Under the pieces are notes generated by a model that made no database searches, had not been told where the DNA came from, and saw only the letters and a list, made by a program, of their open reading frames with translations. Position numbers and translations under genes: made by a program. A DNA stretch of 19,995 nucleotides from JBBDIM01 sp040880405 (GTDB lineage Bacteria > Planctomycetota > Planctomycetia > Pirellulales > Pirellulaceae): positions 1 through 19,995 of the forward strand of contig JBBDIM010000134.1 in NCBI GenBank assembly GCA_040880405.1, written 5' to 3'. Shown here piece by piece: positions 7,789 to 15,660 of the stretch (position 1 is the stretch's first letter; each line of letters opens with the position of its first letter).

Positions 7789-8976
7789 ATGAAATCGATT
7801 CACTTTGCGCTAGCTGCAGTGGCGGCATCCCTTTTGGCGGTAGGCACGACCTCTGCCCAAGAAGAACGCGGAGGCCGATCCGCCCCCCAAGACCGAGAAG
7901 TCAAAATCTTCTCCGTCGAAAAAGGAAACGCCGGCGAACTGGCTGACATGCTGCGGGAATTATTTCCCGGCGGCGACCGTGGTGTCGTCCAGCTTGCCCA
8001 AATGCGAGGTGGCCTGCCTGGCCTATCTTCGCTAAAAGTCTCGGTCGATCGCCGCACCAACAGCATTGTTGCCCTCGGCTCCAGTGATGAATTAACGATG
8101 GTCGAGACAATTCTCGCCAAGCTGGATGAAAAAGAATCCGCGACCCCCTCGCGTCCAGCCGCGGGACGGGGTCCACAGCGAGGACCTCAAGCACGCGGCC
8201 CCATGGGCCGAGGCGGCCAGTTCGGACCTTCCCGCGGATTCATGGGGCCTCAGGGTCCTGGATTTGGCAGAGGCCCGCAGATGGGCCCCGGCTCGATGCG
8301 GGGTAGGGGCATGGGTCGTCCGGATGCACGTGGCCCACAGGGTGAACGTTCGGAACGCGCTCGTCCGGAGCGTGGCCGTGGCGAAGGAGACCGTCCACAG
8401 GCCGATCGTCCGCGTGAAGGTGGACCCCGTGAAGGTCGCGGAGAACGCCCGGAAGCGGGACGCCGTGAAGGCGACCGGCCCGAAACGGGACGCGAAGGCC
8501 GACCCGACAGGGGACGTGGTCCCGGTATGGGTCGACCTGGACAGAGTCGACCGGATGGTCGTGCTCAGGAGGGTCGTCCGTTCGATCCAATCGACTATCT
8601 GAAGCGGTTGGATGCCAATGGAGATGGCGTTCTGGACGAGAGTGAACTGGAGGGTCGTGCCCGTGGATTTGTTCGAAACCTTCAAGAACGGCTCGGAATG
8701 GACAACAGCGGTGAGGTCTCCATCGAAAAACTAACTGCGGAACTGAAGAAACGGCAAGGACGCGAAACGGAAGGACGCGGTCCTCGTCCGGAACGAGGGG
8801 ACGCCGAAGGCCGTCGCGATGGCCGACGAGGCGATCAGCCTCGGGGCGAGCGTGAGCGAGATGGTTCGCGGCGTGAACGCTCACGGTCCAGCGATTCCAC
8901 CAATACCGAAACGGAAACCGAAACGAAGTCCGAGGAATCGAAAGACGCCCCGGTTGAGGAGAGCTCTGCCGAATAA
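7789..8976 (+). CDS. Secreted protein with secretin-N-like domain, Arg/Gly-rich region and EF-hand
   Basis: This is a hypothetical exported protein of 395 residues. It starts with a signal peptide (MKSIHFALAAVAASLLAVG, likely cut after TTSA, about residue 23). Residues about 37-115 resemble one secretin N-domain (FSVEKGNAGELADMLRELF, then VSVDRRTNSIVALGS and TILAKLDE), but no secretin barrel follows. Residues about 120-265 are a low-complexity Arg/Gly/Pro-rich stretch with imperfect repeats such as GDRP, REG and RGPQ. A canonical calcium loop DANGDGVLDESE is at 275-286. A second, degenerate loop (GMDNSGEVSIEK) lacks the first Asp and the last Glu. The tail is again Arg-rich and then acidic. 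GGAA 6 bases before the ATG at 7789 supports this start; the frame is open slightly farther up. Role unknown; calcium binding and envelope location are inferred. Confidence 0.85.
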   Translation: MKSIHFALAAVAASLLAVGTTSAQEERGGRSAPQDREVKIFSVEKGNAGELADMLRELFPGGDRGVVQLAQMRGGLPGLSSLKVSVDRRTNSIVALGSSDELTMVETILAKLDEKESATPSRPAAGRGPQRGPQARGPMGRGGQFGPSRGFMGPQGPGFGRGPQMGPGSMRGRGMGRPDARGPQGERSERARPERGRGEGDRPQADRPREGGPREGRGERPEAGRREGDRPETGREGRPDRGRGPGMGRPGQSRPDGRAQEGRPFDPIDYLKRLDANGDGVLDESELEGRARGFVRNLQERLGMDNSGEVSIEKLTAELKKRQGRETEGRGPRPERGDAEGRRDGRRGDQPRGERERDGSRRERSRSSDSTNTETETETKSEESKDAPVEESSAE

Positions 8977-9035
8977 GCCTCGACAGACAATTTGATTTTC
9001 CAGGATCATCGTCTATCTCCCTAGACGAGGTCTTA

Positions 9036-9090
9036 GAAGCCCTGGGTCGTAATTTACCGCGCACGCGACCCGGGGCTTCGCCTTTTCTTG
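9036..9090 (+). terminator. Intrinsic terminator after the EF-hand gene
   Basis: GAAGCCCTGGGTCG (9036-9049) pairs with CGACCCGGGGCTTC (9066-9079): 14 base pairs with one G-U wobble and a 16-base loop, followed by CC and TTTTCTTGTT. Confidence 0.8.
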
Positions 9091-9139
9091 TTCGGTGCGT
9101 TGGGCAGTCGGTGCGGTCGTCGGCCAAGGTCATTTGCTT

Positions 9140-9145
9140 TATATT
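9140..9145 (+). promoter_or_regulatory. -10-like box 6 bases before the MFS start codon
   Basis: TATATT is followed by CGAAGG and then the ATG at 9152. At this distance transcription would begin at or near the A of the start codon. No good -35 hexamer is visible. Confidence 0.35.
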
Positions 9146-9151
9146 CGAAGG

Positions 9152-10483
9152 ATGGAAACATCCCGCGACCTGCAATCGCCCGACCTACCGCCGGAATCCG
9201 AATCCGGCGCGGCTCTGATTTCCAAGCAGGAAGCGATCGACCGAGATCACCGCTACAACTTCCTGCTGCTCACTCTCTACCAAACAACGCTCCGCTGCGG
9301 CTGGATCTTCAAGACCGAAAGCATCATCATTCCGGCGGTGCTGGATTTGATCGCCGGCCCAGGCTGGGTGCGTGGTTTGCTGCCGGTACTTAGTCGCTTT
9401 GGCCAAAGCATTCCACCCCTAATCTATGCCAACCACCTGCGGGGTATGGCGCGGAAGAAGTGGTCTCTCTTTGGAACGTCGCTGGGAATGTCGGCCTCGT
9501 TCTTAATGCTGGCCGCCTTGTTCATTCCGGCCGTTCGAGAGCGGGTTTCCCAGGTTGCGATGGTCGTGGCATTCCTCGCCTTGTACACAGTCTTCTTTGT
9601 CGCCACCGGGCTGAATCAAATTGGCTTCGGTACGGCCCAGGGCAAAATCATCCACGCCGGCAAACGGGGCCGGTTGATGATGCTGGCGAACGTAGTGGGG
9701 GCGACAGTGGCTATATCGCTAGTCGCGGTTTTGATGCCTCGCTGGCTCACACCGGAGGGAACCCATGTCAACTGGCTGTTTGGTTTTTCCGGGCTGACCT
9801 TCGTGCTAAGCGCCTTGGTGGTGATGTGGATCAAGGAACCTCCCGACGAGCATCCCACCACGCGAACCACCGCCGGGAAACTATTCCTGGAAGCGGTGGG
9901 AATCTTCCGAACCGATCGCCACTTTCGCCTGCTGTGTCTGGTGGCCGCGGCCTATGGATGCTCGCTGATGCTGTTTCCCCACTACCAGGCGCTGGCGCGG
10001 GATCGCTTTGAAATCACCATGGATCGCCTCGTCTACTGGGTGATGATCCAAAACGCGGGCACCGCCGTTTGTAGCCTCTTGGCGGGTCCCTTGGCGGACT
10101 GGAAAGGGAACCGACTGGCTCTGCGGGTGATGATGCTGGGGGTGGTCGCCATCCCGATCGTCTCGCTAATCCTGGTTCACCTGGGAGGGGGTTGGGGGAC
10201 GGTCGCCTTCGACTGGATGTTTCTGTTGATTGGAGTGACCCCGATCACCTACCGCTCTTTGACCAACTACACGTTAGAACTGGTCCCGCCGAGCGAGCAC
10301 CCGCGCTACCTCGCGACCCTCAGCCTGTGCATCGCCGCCCCGGTTTTCACCTCACCACTGTTGGGCCTATTGATCGACGTGACCTCGTATGAGTTGGCCT
10401 TCAGCCTGATGGCGGTCGTGCTGTTTATGGGTTGGTTGGTTACGCTGCGGATGATCGAACCGCGGCATTTTCCGCCGCGGTAG
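9152..10483 (+). CDS. Major facilitator superfamily transporter
   Basis: This 443-residue integral membrane protein has about twelve hydrophobic segments in two halves. They are separated near residues 225-260 by a charged loop (WIKEPPDEHPTTRTTAGK). The motif-A-like loop after the first helices is degenerate, whereas ADWKGNRLALRV in the second half has the expected D-x-x-G-x-R-x pattern. The N-terminus is a polar cytosolic stretch of about 40 residues. Substrate cannot be told; the family exports or imports small solutes, and nothing nearby points to a specific one. The ATG at 9152 (METSRDLQ) is preferred over an in-frame upstream start at 9095, which lies directly behind the terminator stem. 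It is convergent with the ABC exporter operon, 12 bases away. Confidence 0.82.
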   Translation: METSRDLQSPDLPPESESGAALISKQEAIDRDHRYNFLLLTLYQTTLRCGWIFKTESIIIPAVLDLIAGPGWVRGLLPVLSRFGQSIPPLIYANHLRGMARKKWSLFGTSLGMSASFLMLAALFIPAVRERVSQVAMVVAFLALYTVFFVATGLNQIGFGTAQGKIIHAGKRGRLMMLANVVGATVAISLVAVLMPRWLTPEGTHVNWLFGFSGLTFVLSALVVMWIKEPPDEHPTTRTTAGKLFLEAVGIFRTDRHFRLLCLVAAAYGCSLMLFPHYQALARDRFEITMDRLVYWVMIQNAGTAVCSLLAGPLADWKGNRLALRVMMLGVVAIPIVSLILVHLGGGWGTVAFDWMFLLIGVTPITYRSLTNYTLELVPPSEHPRYLATLSLCIAAPVFTSPLLGLLIDVTSYELAFSLMAVVLFMGWLVTLRMIEPRHFPPR

Positions 10484-10495
10484 ACGCGGGGGTTG

Positions 10496-11368
10496 TTAAC
10501 TACTCGCGCTGCGATAGCTTTTCAAAGCCTTCACAAACAACCACCTTGAACCGAGCAAACTGAATGCCGTGGCGAACAGGGCGAAGATCGCCAGTTGCGT
10601 GGCAGCGCCCTGATCGATCCCCAACGGCCGGGCCAAGATCCTTGCCGGGACATTTACCACAATTAGAATTGGGATCGCAAACGTGAAGATCAACTGCAAG
10701 GTGTGTCCCACCGGCCCCCGATAGATCTCCATTGGGTAGCGGGAAAAGCTGGTGATGTAAAACCAAAAGTCATACAGCGATTGATTCCGTCCCAGCCAGA
10801 TACTCGATGCGGCCAGCACAATCATCAAGCTGTACAGGATCGCCACCCCGCACAGCACAAACAGCGGATAGCCGATCACCATCCAAGGGGTGAGGACCAG
10901 CGGGTTTTCGCTCCGATAGCTCAGGTTGTAAACACTCACGCTAAGCAGCACGATTCCAAAGAAGAAGTTGGCCATCGAGGGCCAGTTGACCTTCTCGAAC
11001 GAAACGAGGAACTGGGTGTCGATCGGTTTGAGCAGAGCAAAGTCCAACCTGCCGGTGCGGATTAGGTCGGAAAACTCTTGGATGTTCGGCATGAAGAAAG
11101 TTTGCACCAGACTGTTGATGAACAGCGTGGTGGCAAGGAACACGAAGAACTCGAACTTTCCCCAACCGGTGCCTTCGCCAATCGAGTTGGTGAAGCTAAA
11201 GATCAACAGGTAAAACCCGAGATTCATCGCTACCCACGACATGCTCGCGATGCATTCCACCCAAAAATTCGAGCGGAAGCTAAGGTCGCGCACCAAACTG
11301 TTCCGGAGGAACGTCAGCCAAACCAACAGGTAGGAGGGGCGATCTTGCATCAGCCGGTCAACCTCCAT
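10496..11368 (-). CDS. ABC-2 type exporter permease, second subunit
   Basis: This 290-residue membrane protein has about six transmembrane segments and belongs to the uncharacterised ABC-2 permease group usually encoded beside a sister permease and a COG4586-type ATPase (COG3694/COG4587 pairs). Visible landmarks are the N-terminal amphipathic stretch RNSLVRDLSFRSNFW, the helix FFVFLATTLFINSLVQTFF, the cytosolic coupling segment FSDLIRTGRLDFALLKPIDTQF, and the late FWFYITSFSRYPMEIY. The L-x-P-x-D pattern after an R-x-G is common to both permeases here. The start at 11368 overlaps the end of the upstream permease by 11 bases, implying translational coupling. Substrate is unknown. A second ATG at 11350 is a less likely start. 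Confidence 0.85.
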   Translation of the reverse strand: MEVDRLMQDRPSYLLVWLTFLRNSLVRDLSFRSNFWVECIASMSWVAMNLGFYLLIFSFTNSIGEGTGWGKFEFFVFLATTLFINSLVQTFFMPNIQEFSDLIRTGRLDFALLKPIDTQFLVSFEKVNWPSMANFFFGIVLLSVSVYNLSYRSENPLVLTPWMVIGYPLFVLCGVAILYSLMIVLAASSIWLGRNQSLYDFWFYITSFSRYPMEIYRGPVGHTLQLIFTFAIPILIVVNVPARILARPLGIDQGAATQLAIFALFATAFSLLGSRWLFVKALKSYRSASS

Positions 11369-12254
11369 ATCCGCTGTAACGTTTCACGCCATAGTGAAAC
11401 GCCAACCGGCAAATCACCATGAACGCCACTACCCAGGCTAGTTGCACAAGCAGCCCGATGACCAGCTCCCACCCTTCGATCTTCCCCAGGAAAACCGCCG
11501 CCGGGAAATAAGCCAGGTACATCAGCGGCAACGACTTCACAATCAACCCCCACGGCCCCGGCAAGGCGGTCAGCATGTCCAGCGGGAACATGTGCCCGGA
11601 GAGGAAGAACGAGAACAGCATGTAAACAAACAGGAGCGAGCGGACCTCCAAAAACCAGAACCCGATCATCCCGATCGAGGCTTCCATGAAAAACCCGATC
11701 ATAAACGCCATGATCAAGGATGCGATGAACGCCAAAATGATTTCCGGTGGTGGCCAACCATCAAAAAATCCGCGGCATAGGTAAAACACAATCACAAACG
11801 GGATGATCGCCATGATGTAATACGTCACTTTGTGGGCCATTCGATTGAGCAGGAAAAAGCTGATCAAATCCAACGGCTGGACCAAGTATTTCTTGATCTC
11901 TCCCTCGCGAATCTGCAAAGCAATTCCGGACGCCAACCCAGGCATACTGGAAAAGGCGCGGGAAATGGTCGAGAGGAGGTAATAGGCCACAATATTGTGG
12001 TAGCTATACCCCACAATCTCGGTTTCGCCGGCCGCGTCCCCTTCCTGCGCCGCTCTGGCCCCGAACACGGCCGACCACAAAAACACCTGGGTCACGATCG
12101 GCAGAAAACGCATCAGCGTCCCGAGCATGAAGTCTCCCCGGTAAACCAACTTCTCATGGAAGTTGATCTGGAAGATCGCCCACCAAGTGGCGACTCGCGC
12201 CGACCAATCGGAGATCGGCGGGCTGACTTCGTGTTCCGCGGTTTGGCTCGACAT
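11358..12254 (-). CDS. ABC-2 type exporter permease, first subunit
   Basis: This 298-residue protein with about six membrane helices is the partner of the following permease. It contains the same family pattern: an N-terminal FQINFHEKLVYRGDFMLG, the cytosolic segment IREGEIKKYLVQPLDLISF, and helix pairs after it (FVIVFYLCRGFF, FIASLIMAFMIGFFMEA). The two permeases probably form a heterodimer, with the ATPase dimer below. The ATG at 12254 shares its A with the TGA of the ATPase gene (TGATG), so the two are translationally coupled. A TTG one codon earlier is unnecessary. What is exported is not evident from the sequence. Confidence 0.87.
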   Translation of the reverse strand: MSSQTAEHEVSPPISDWSARVATWWAIFQINFHEKLVYRGDFMLGTLMRFLPIVTQVFLWSAVFGARAAQEGDAAGETEIVGYSYHNIVAYYLLSTISRAFSSMPGLASGIALQIREGEIKKYLVQPLDLISFFLLNRMAHKVTYYIMAIIPFVIVFYLCRGFFDGWPPPEIILAFIASLIMAFMIGFFMEASIGMIGFWFLEVRSLLFVYMLFSFFLSGHMFPLDMLTALPGPWGLIVKSLPLMYLAYFPAAVFLGKIEGWELVIGLLVQLAWVVAFMVICRLAFHYGVKRYSGYGG

Positions 12255-13282
12255 CAAACTCCCTGTACCGCGTGCTGAGGGGCTTTCTGATCACTCGATT
12301 CGGGCGGCGCGAGCGAAAAGACCTCGGCAATCACCTGTTCCAGCGGTGGGTCCTCGACACTCACGTCCGCCACCTCATACTTGTCGAGCAGCGCGGACAG
12401 GGCCTTCCCCACATCGGCCCGCTCGACCCGCAGCTTCACCTTCGGCGGTTCCCAGTGCAGGATCTCACCAAACCGCGCCAGGTCGCTCGGCATCCGATCA
12501 TCCGCGAACAACAGCGAGACCACCTTATAGCCGCCAAACCGGGTAACAATCCCGTCGAGCGAGCCATCGTAAATCACAATGCCGTGGGCGATCACCACCA
12601 CGCGTTGGCACAACGCGGCGATATCCTTCATGTAATGGCTGGTGAGCAGCACGGTGATCTTCCGCTGCTCCTGATAGCGTTTGAGAAATTTTTGGATGTT
12701 GTGCTGGGCGATGACATCCAGCCCGATCGTCGGTTCGTCCAAAAACAGCACATCGGGAGAGTGGAGCAGAGCGGCGATCAGCTCCATTTTCATCCGCTCA
12801 CCCAGCGAAAGATTGCGAACCGGCTGCCCCAGCAGCTCGCGGACCCCCAGCAGTTCGGTCAGTTCGTCCTTGGTGCGGTCGAACTGGGCCGGATCGATCC
12901 GGTAAATCTTTTGGTGTAGCCGGAAACTATCCTGAGCGGGCAGATCCCACCAGAGTTGATTTTTCTGCCCCATGACCAGCGCAAACTTCCGCCGGTAAGC
13001 GTTGGCGCGTTTCCAAGGGACATGCCCCATCACGCTGGCCGTACCACTGGTGGGGTTAATCACACCGGAAAGCAGCTTGAGCGTGGTGGTCTTGCCGGCC
13101 CCGTTGGGTCCGAGAAAGGCGACAAACTCGCCCTGCTGGACCTCTAAGTCGATCCCGCGAACCGCCTCGACCTGTTTGTACTCTCGGTGCCATAGGCCGC
13201 GGACCGAGGCCAACAGCCCCTCCTGCTTCTGATAGACCTCGTAGGTCTTAGTCAACTTTTTGAGCTGGATAATGGGTTCCAT
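12254..13282 (-). CDS. ABC transporter ATP-binding protein (COG4586 type)
   Basis: This 342-residue ATPase powers the two permeases encoded downstream. Motifs in order are Walker A GPNGAGKTT (58-66), Q-loop region MGQKNQLWWDLPA (104-116), signature LSLGER (158-163, replacing LSGGQ), Walker B LFLDEP (179-184), D-loop GLD, and switch H216 in LLTSHYMKD. The N-terminal insert EGLLASVRGLWHREYKQVEA before the first strand is typical of this group. About 90 residues after the H-loop form an accessory C-terminal domain. The frame is open upstream to 13600, but homology begins at MEPIIQLKKLTKTYE, so the ATG at 13282 is the start. A perfect TATAAT lies 7 bases upstream of it. It is divergent from ispF. 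Confidence 0.92.
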   Translation of the reverse strand: MEPIIQLKKLTKTYEVYQKQEGLLASVRGLWHREYKQVEAVRGIDLEVQQGEFVAFLGPNGAGKTTTLKLLSGVINPTSGTASVMGHVPWKRANAYRRKFALVMGQKNQLWWDLPAQDSFRLHQKIYRIDPAQFDRTKDELTELLGVRELLGQPVRNLSLGERMKMELIAALLHSPDVLFLDEPTIGLDVIAQHNIQKFLKRYQEQRKITVLLTSHYMKDIAALCQRVVVIAHGIVIYDGSLDGIVTRFGGYKVVSLLFADDRMPSDLARFGEILHWEPPKVKLRVERADVGKALSALLDKYEVADVSVEDPPLEQVIAEVFSLAPPESSDQKAPQHAVQGV

Positions 13283-13289
13283 AGCTTCG

Positions 13290-13295
13290 ATTATA
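13290..13295 (-). promoter_or_regulatory. -10 box immediately upstream of the ABC operon start codon
   Basis: On the minus strand TATAAT (13295-13290) is followed by CGAAGCT and then the ATG at 13282. A start 6-7 bases downstream of the box would make the mRNA leaderless. The -35 region is poor (TGTGCC at 17-base spacing). Confidence 0.45.
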
Positions 13296-13388
13296 GCCGC
13301 CGTGGGATCGTTGGCACAGCAAGGGGTTGTCCCGAAGGATGCCTTCATGCACGTGTTAAGTCGTCTGGAGAAGCGGATTTGCTTCGCG

Positions 13389-13417
13389 TTGTCGTGTTTT
13401 CCGAGATTCGATATAAT
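13389..13417 (+). promoter_or_regulatory. Sigma-70-type promoter for ispF
   Basis: TTGTCG (13389-13394), a 17-base spacer and a perfect TATAAT (13412-13417) give a well-formed promoter. The predicted start near 13424 leaves a leader of about 95 bases before ispF. It faces away from the ABC operon. Confidence 0.6.
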
Positions 13418-13518
13418 CCGTTTTGATTTCCGCGGCCAAGGCCATGCCTGGGTAGGGATTCCCAGACAACCGTCGGCCACCGCGAAGCCATGGCAACTCA
13501 ACAGCGGAACGTGCAGGG

Positions 13519-14007
13519 ATGATACGGATCGGCATGGGACACGACACCCACCGTTTAGCGGATGGGGGACCGCTACGCTTGGGCGGGATCGAGATCCCAC
13601 ACGAAAAACATCTGGTCGGCCATAGTGACGCCGATGTTTTGATGCACGCCGTGACCGACGCGATTCTCGGAGCCGCCAATTTGCCCGATATTGGCGAACT
13701 TTTCCCCGATACGGCCGCCGAAAACAAAGGACGCGACTCCGCTGATTTTCTCCGAGCCGCCTATCGTCAGGTCCAGCAAGCGGGATATACCTTGGTCAAC
13801 GTCGATTGTGTCGTCCTCGCCCAGCGCCCTAAACTTTCGCCCCACAAAGCAGCGATGAAGGCCCGGCTGGCGGAGATCCTGGGGGTCGAGACAAGCCAAA
13901 TTGGCATCAAAGGCAAGACCGGCGAATCGGTCGGAGCCATCGGCCAAGAACAGGCCATCACCGCCCAGTGTGTCGCGTTGGTGATCCACACCGTCGGCAC
14001 CGCCTGA
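13519..14007 (+). CDS. ispF: 2-C-methyl-D-erythritol 2,4-cyclodiphosphate synthase
   Basis: IspF cyclises CDP-methylerythritol 2-phosphate with loss of CMP in the non-mevalonate isoprenoid pathway, as a zinc-dependent homotrimer. The 162-residue protein has the expected length. Metal ligands are visible as D9 and H11 (GMGHDTHRL) and H43 (LVGHSDADVLMHA, which also holds the conserved H35-S36). The later landmarks PDIGELFPDT, NVDCVV-AQRPKLSPH, and IGIKGKTGE-VGAIG-EQAI are all present. The ATG at 13519 directly follows a GGG-rich stretch (GCAGGG). No ispD is adjacent. The gene is the first of a same-strand run with cysS, ruvC and ruvA, but gaps and the 15661 repeat make one transcript unlikely. 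Confidence 0.97.
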   Translation: MIRIGMGHDTHRLADGGPLRLGGIEIPHEKHLVGHSDADVLMHAVTDAILGAANLPDIGELFPDTAAENKGRDSADFLRAAYRQVQQAGYTLVNVDCVVLAQRPKLSPHKAAMKARLAEILGVETSQIGIKGKTGESVGAIGQEQAITAQCVALVIHTVGTA

Positions 14008-14017
14008 CAACAAGACA

Positions 14018-14045
14018 TTGACACCCCGTCCAAAACCCATATTCA
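14018..14045 (+). promoter_or_regulatory. Possible promoter for cysS
   Basis: A perfect TTGACA (14018-14023) is followed, after 16 bases, by TATTCA (14040-14045), a weak -10. It lies in the 111-base gap between ispF and cysS. Confidence 0.3.
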
Positions 14046-14118
14046 CGTCACACCCATCAAGCCGCCACCTCTCTCGCCGAGATCCTCAGGCTTCATTCAA
14101 ACTACGAAGGCCCAACCG

Positions 14119-15648
14119 ATGAGTAGTCTGCGTGTTTACGACACCTTGACCAAGAAGAAAACGCCGCTGGAGCCGGTTAACCCCGGCAAGGTTGGCATCT
14201 ACCTGTGCGGGCCGACCGTTTACGACAAGGCCCACATCGGACACATGGTCGGGCCGGTCATCTTCGATACCATCAAGCGGTACCTTCAGTTCAACAATTA
14301 CAACGTCCGCTTGGTGGTCAACATCACCGATGTCGACGACAAGCTGATCCACAAGGCCAACGAACGTGGCATCAGCATGGAAGAGGTCGCGCAAGAAAAC
14401 ATTGCAGACTACCTGCACAACCTGGCCGCTCTGGGTGTCGATCAGATTGACGACATGCCCAAAGCGACCGAGCACATGGACGAAATCATCACCTTCGTCC
14501 AAGACCTGATCAAAAAAGGGTTTGCCTACGAGTCGGCCGGGGATGTTTACTTCGAAGTCTCAAAGGACCCCAACTACGGCAAGCTGACCAACCGCAGCAT
14601 CGACGCGATGCAAGGGGAAGGGGGAGACGCCGCCGCGCGGAAACGCAACCCGGGCGACTTCGCTCTCTGGAAATCGGCCAAGCCAGGCGAACCCTCCTGG
14701 GACAGCCCCTGGGGCAAAGGCCGGCCCGGTTGGCACATCGAGTGTTCCGCCATGAGCCGCCGCCTGCTGGGCGAGACGTTTGATATCCACGGGGGTGGGC
14801 TCGACCTGACGTTCCCCCACCATGAGAATGAACTGGCCCAAAGCGAGTGCTGCCACGGCAAGCCGATGGTACACTACTGGATGCACAATGGCCTGCTCCG
14901 TTCCGATCCGACCGCCGGCAAGATCGGCGGCAAGGCGGATCGCGAAGCAAGCGACGATGACGCCGGCGGCAAGATGAGCCGCTCCAAAGGGGCCGGCGGC
15001 TTAGCCGACTTGATTGGCAGGCAAGGGGGAGAGCGAATCCGGTTTTTCCTCCTGCGGACCCACTATCGCAGCACCATCCTGTTCAGCGAACCGGCCATCG
15101 CCGAAGCGGGCACCGGCCTGGAAACCTTTTACCGGCTGTTCGAACGGTACGAGCGGATCACCGGCAAATCGTTCTATGCCATCACCCCCAACCAAGTCCG
15201 TACTGAGGGTGAAATCACGCCGGGTAAAAACTCGTTGCTACTCGCCCTGAAAAAACACCGCGACGCCTATCTCGACAAGATGGACGACGACTTCAACACC
15301 GGTGGCGGAGTCAGCGAGCTGTTCGAGATTGTCCGCGCCGTCAACAAGTTCATCGACCAGGAAAAACTGGAAGAGAACAAGCAGGCGGATTTCGCACCGT
15401 TGGATACAGCCCTGGCGACATTGCGGGAACTGACTGCCATTTTGGGCCTCTTTACCAAGGCACCGAAAAAGGCGTCCGGTGAGGATAGCGGCCTGGTCGA
15501 TTCGCTGATGAGCCTGGTGATCGACCTCCGCGCGGCGGCCCGGAAGCGAAAGGATTTTGAAACCAGCGACCTGATCCGTGACCGCCTGGGAGAACTGAAA
15601 ATCACCCTGGAAGACCGCAAAGACGGAACCTTGTGGCGTCAGGATTAG
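14119..15648 (+). CDS. cysS: Cysteinyl-tRNA synthetase
   Basis: CysS charges tRNA-Cys with cysteine; it is a class I enzyme with a structural zinc in the active site. The 509-residue protein shows the HIGH motif as HIGH (39-42), KMSRS (285-289) in place of KMSKS, and zinc ligands C30, C209 (GWHIECSAMS), H234 and E238 (TFPHHENELAQ). It is longer than the E. coli enzyme (461). A glycine/aspartate-rich insert of about 20 residues (from about 263) sits just before KMSRS, and the rest of the extra length is in the helical C-terminal half. The ATG at 14119 gives the normal N-terminus (LRVYDTLTKKKTPLEP). The long inverted repeat begins 12 bases after the stop. Confidence 0.97.
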   Translation: MSSLRVYDTLTKKKTPLEPVNPGKVGIYLCGPTVYDKAHIGHMVGPVIFDTIKRYLQFNNYNVRLVVNITDVDDKLIHKANERGISMEEVAQENIADYLHNLAALGVDQIDDMPKATEHMDEIITFVQDLIKKGFAYESAGDVYFEVSKDPNYGKLTNRSIDAMQGEGGDAAARKRNPGDFALWKSAKPGEPSWDSPWGKGRPGWHIECSAMSRRLLGETFDIHGGGLDLTFPHHENELAQSECCHGKPMVHYWMHNGLLRSDPTAGKIGGKADREASDDDAGGKMSRSKGAGGLADLIGRQGGERIRFFLLRTHYRSTILFSEPAIAEAGTGLETFYRLFERYERITGKSFYAITPNQVRTEGEITPGKNSLLLALKKHRDAYLDKMDDDFNTGGGVSELFEIVRAVNKFIDQEKLEENKQADFAPLDTALATLRELTAILGLFTKAPKKASGEDSGLVDSLMSLVIDLRAAARKRKDFETSDLIRDRLGELKITLEDRKDGTLWRQD

Positions 15649-15660
15649 CACGCCTAGGGA

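Noticed and set aside
8240..9175. 311-codon minus frame, and a 197-codon minus frame at 8092-8685, over the EF-hand gene
   Set aside because: Both arise from the Arg/Gly-rich repeats, which leave several frames open. The plus frame has a signal peptide, a folded domain and an EF-hand loop, and ends just before a terminator. The 311-codon frame also crosses that terminator.
13283..13600. N-terminal extension of the ABC ATPase
   Set aside because: The family begins at the ATG at 13282. The extension would run through the ispF promoter and into the start of ispF, and has no domain.
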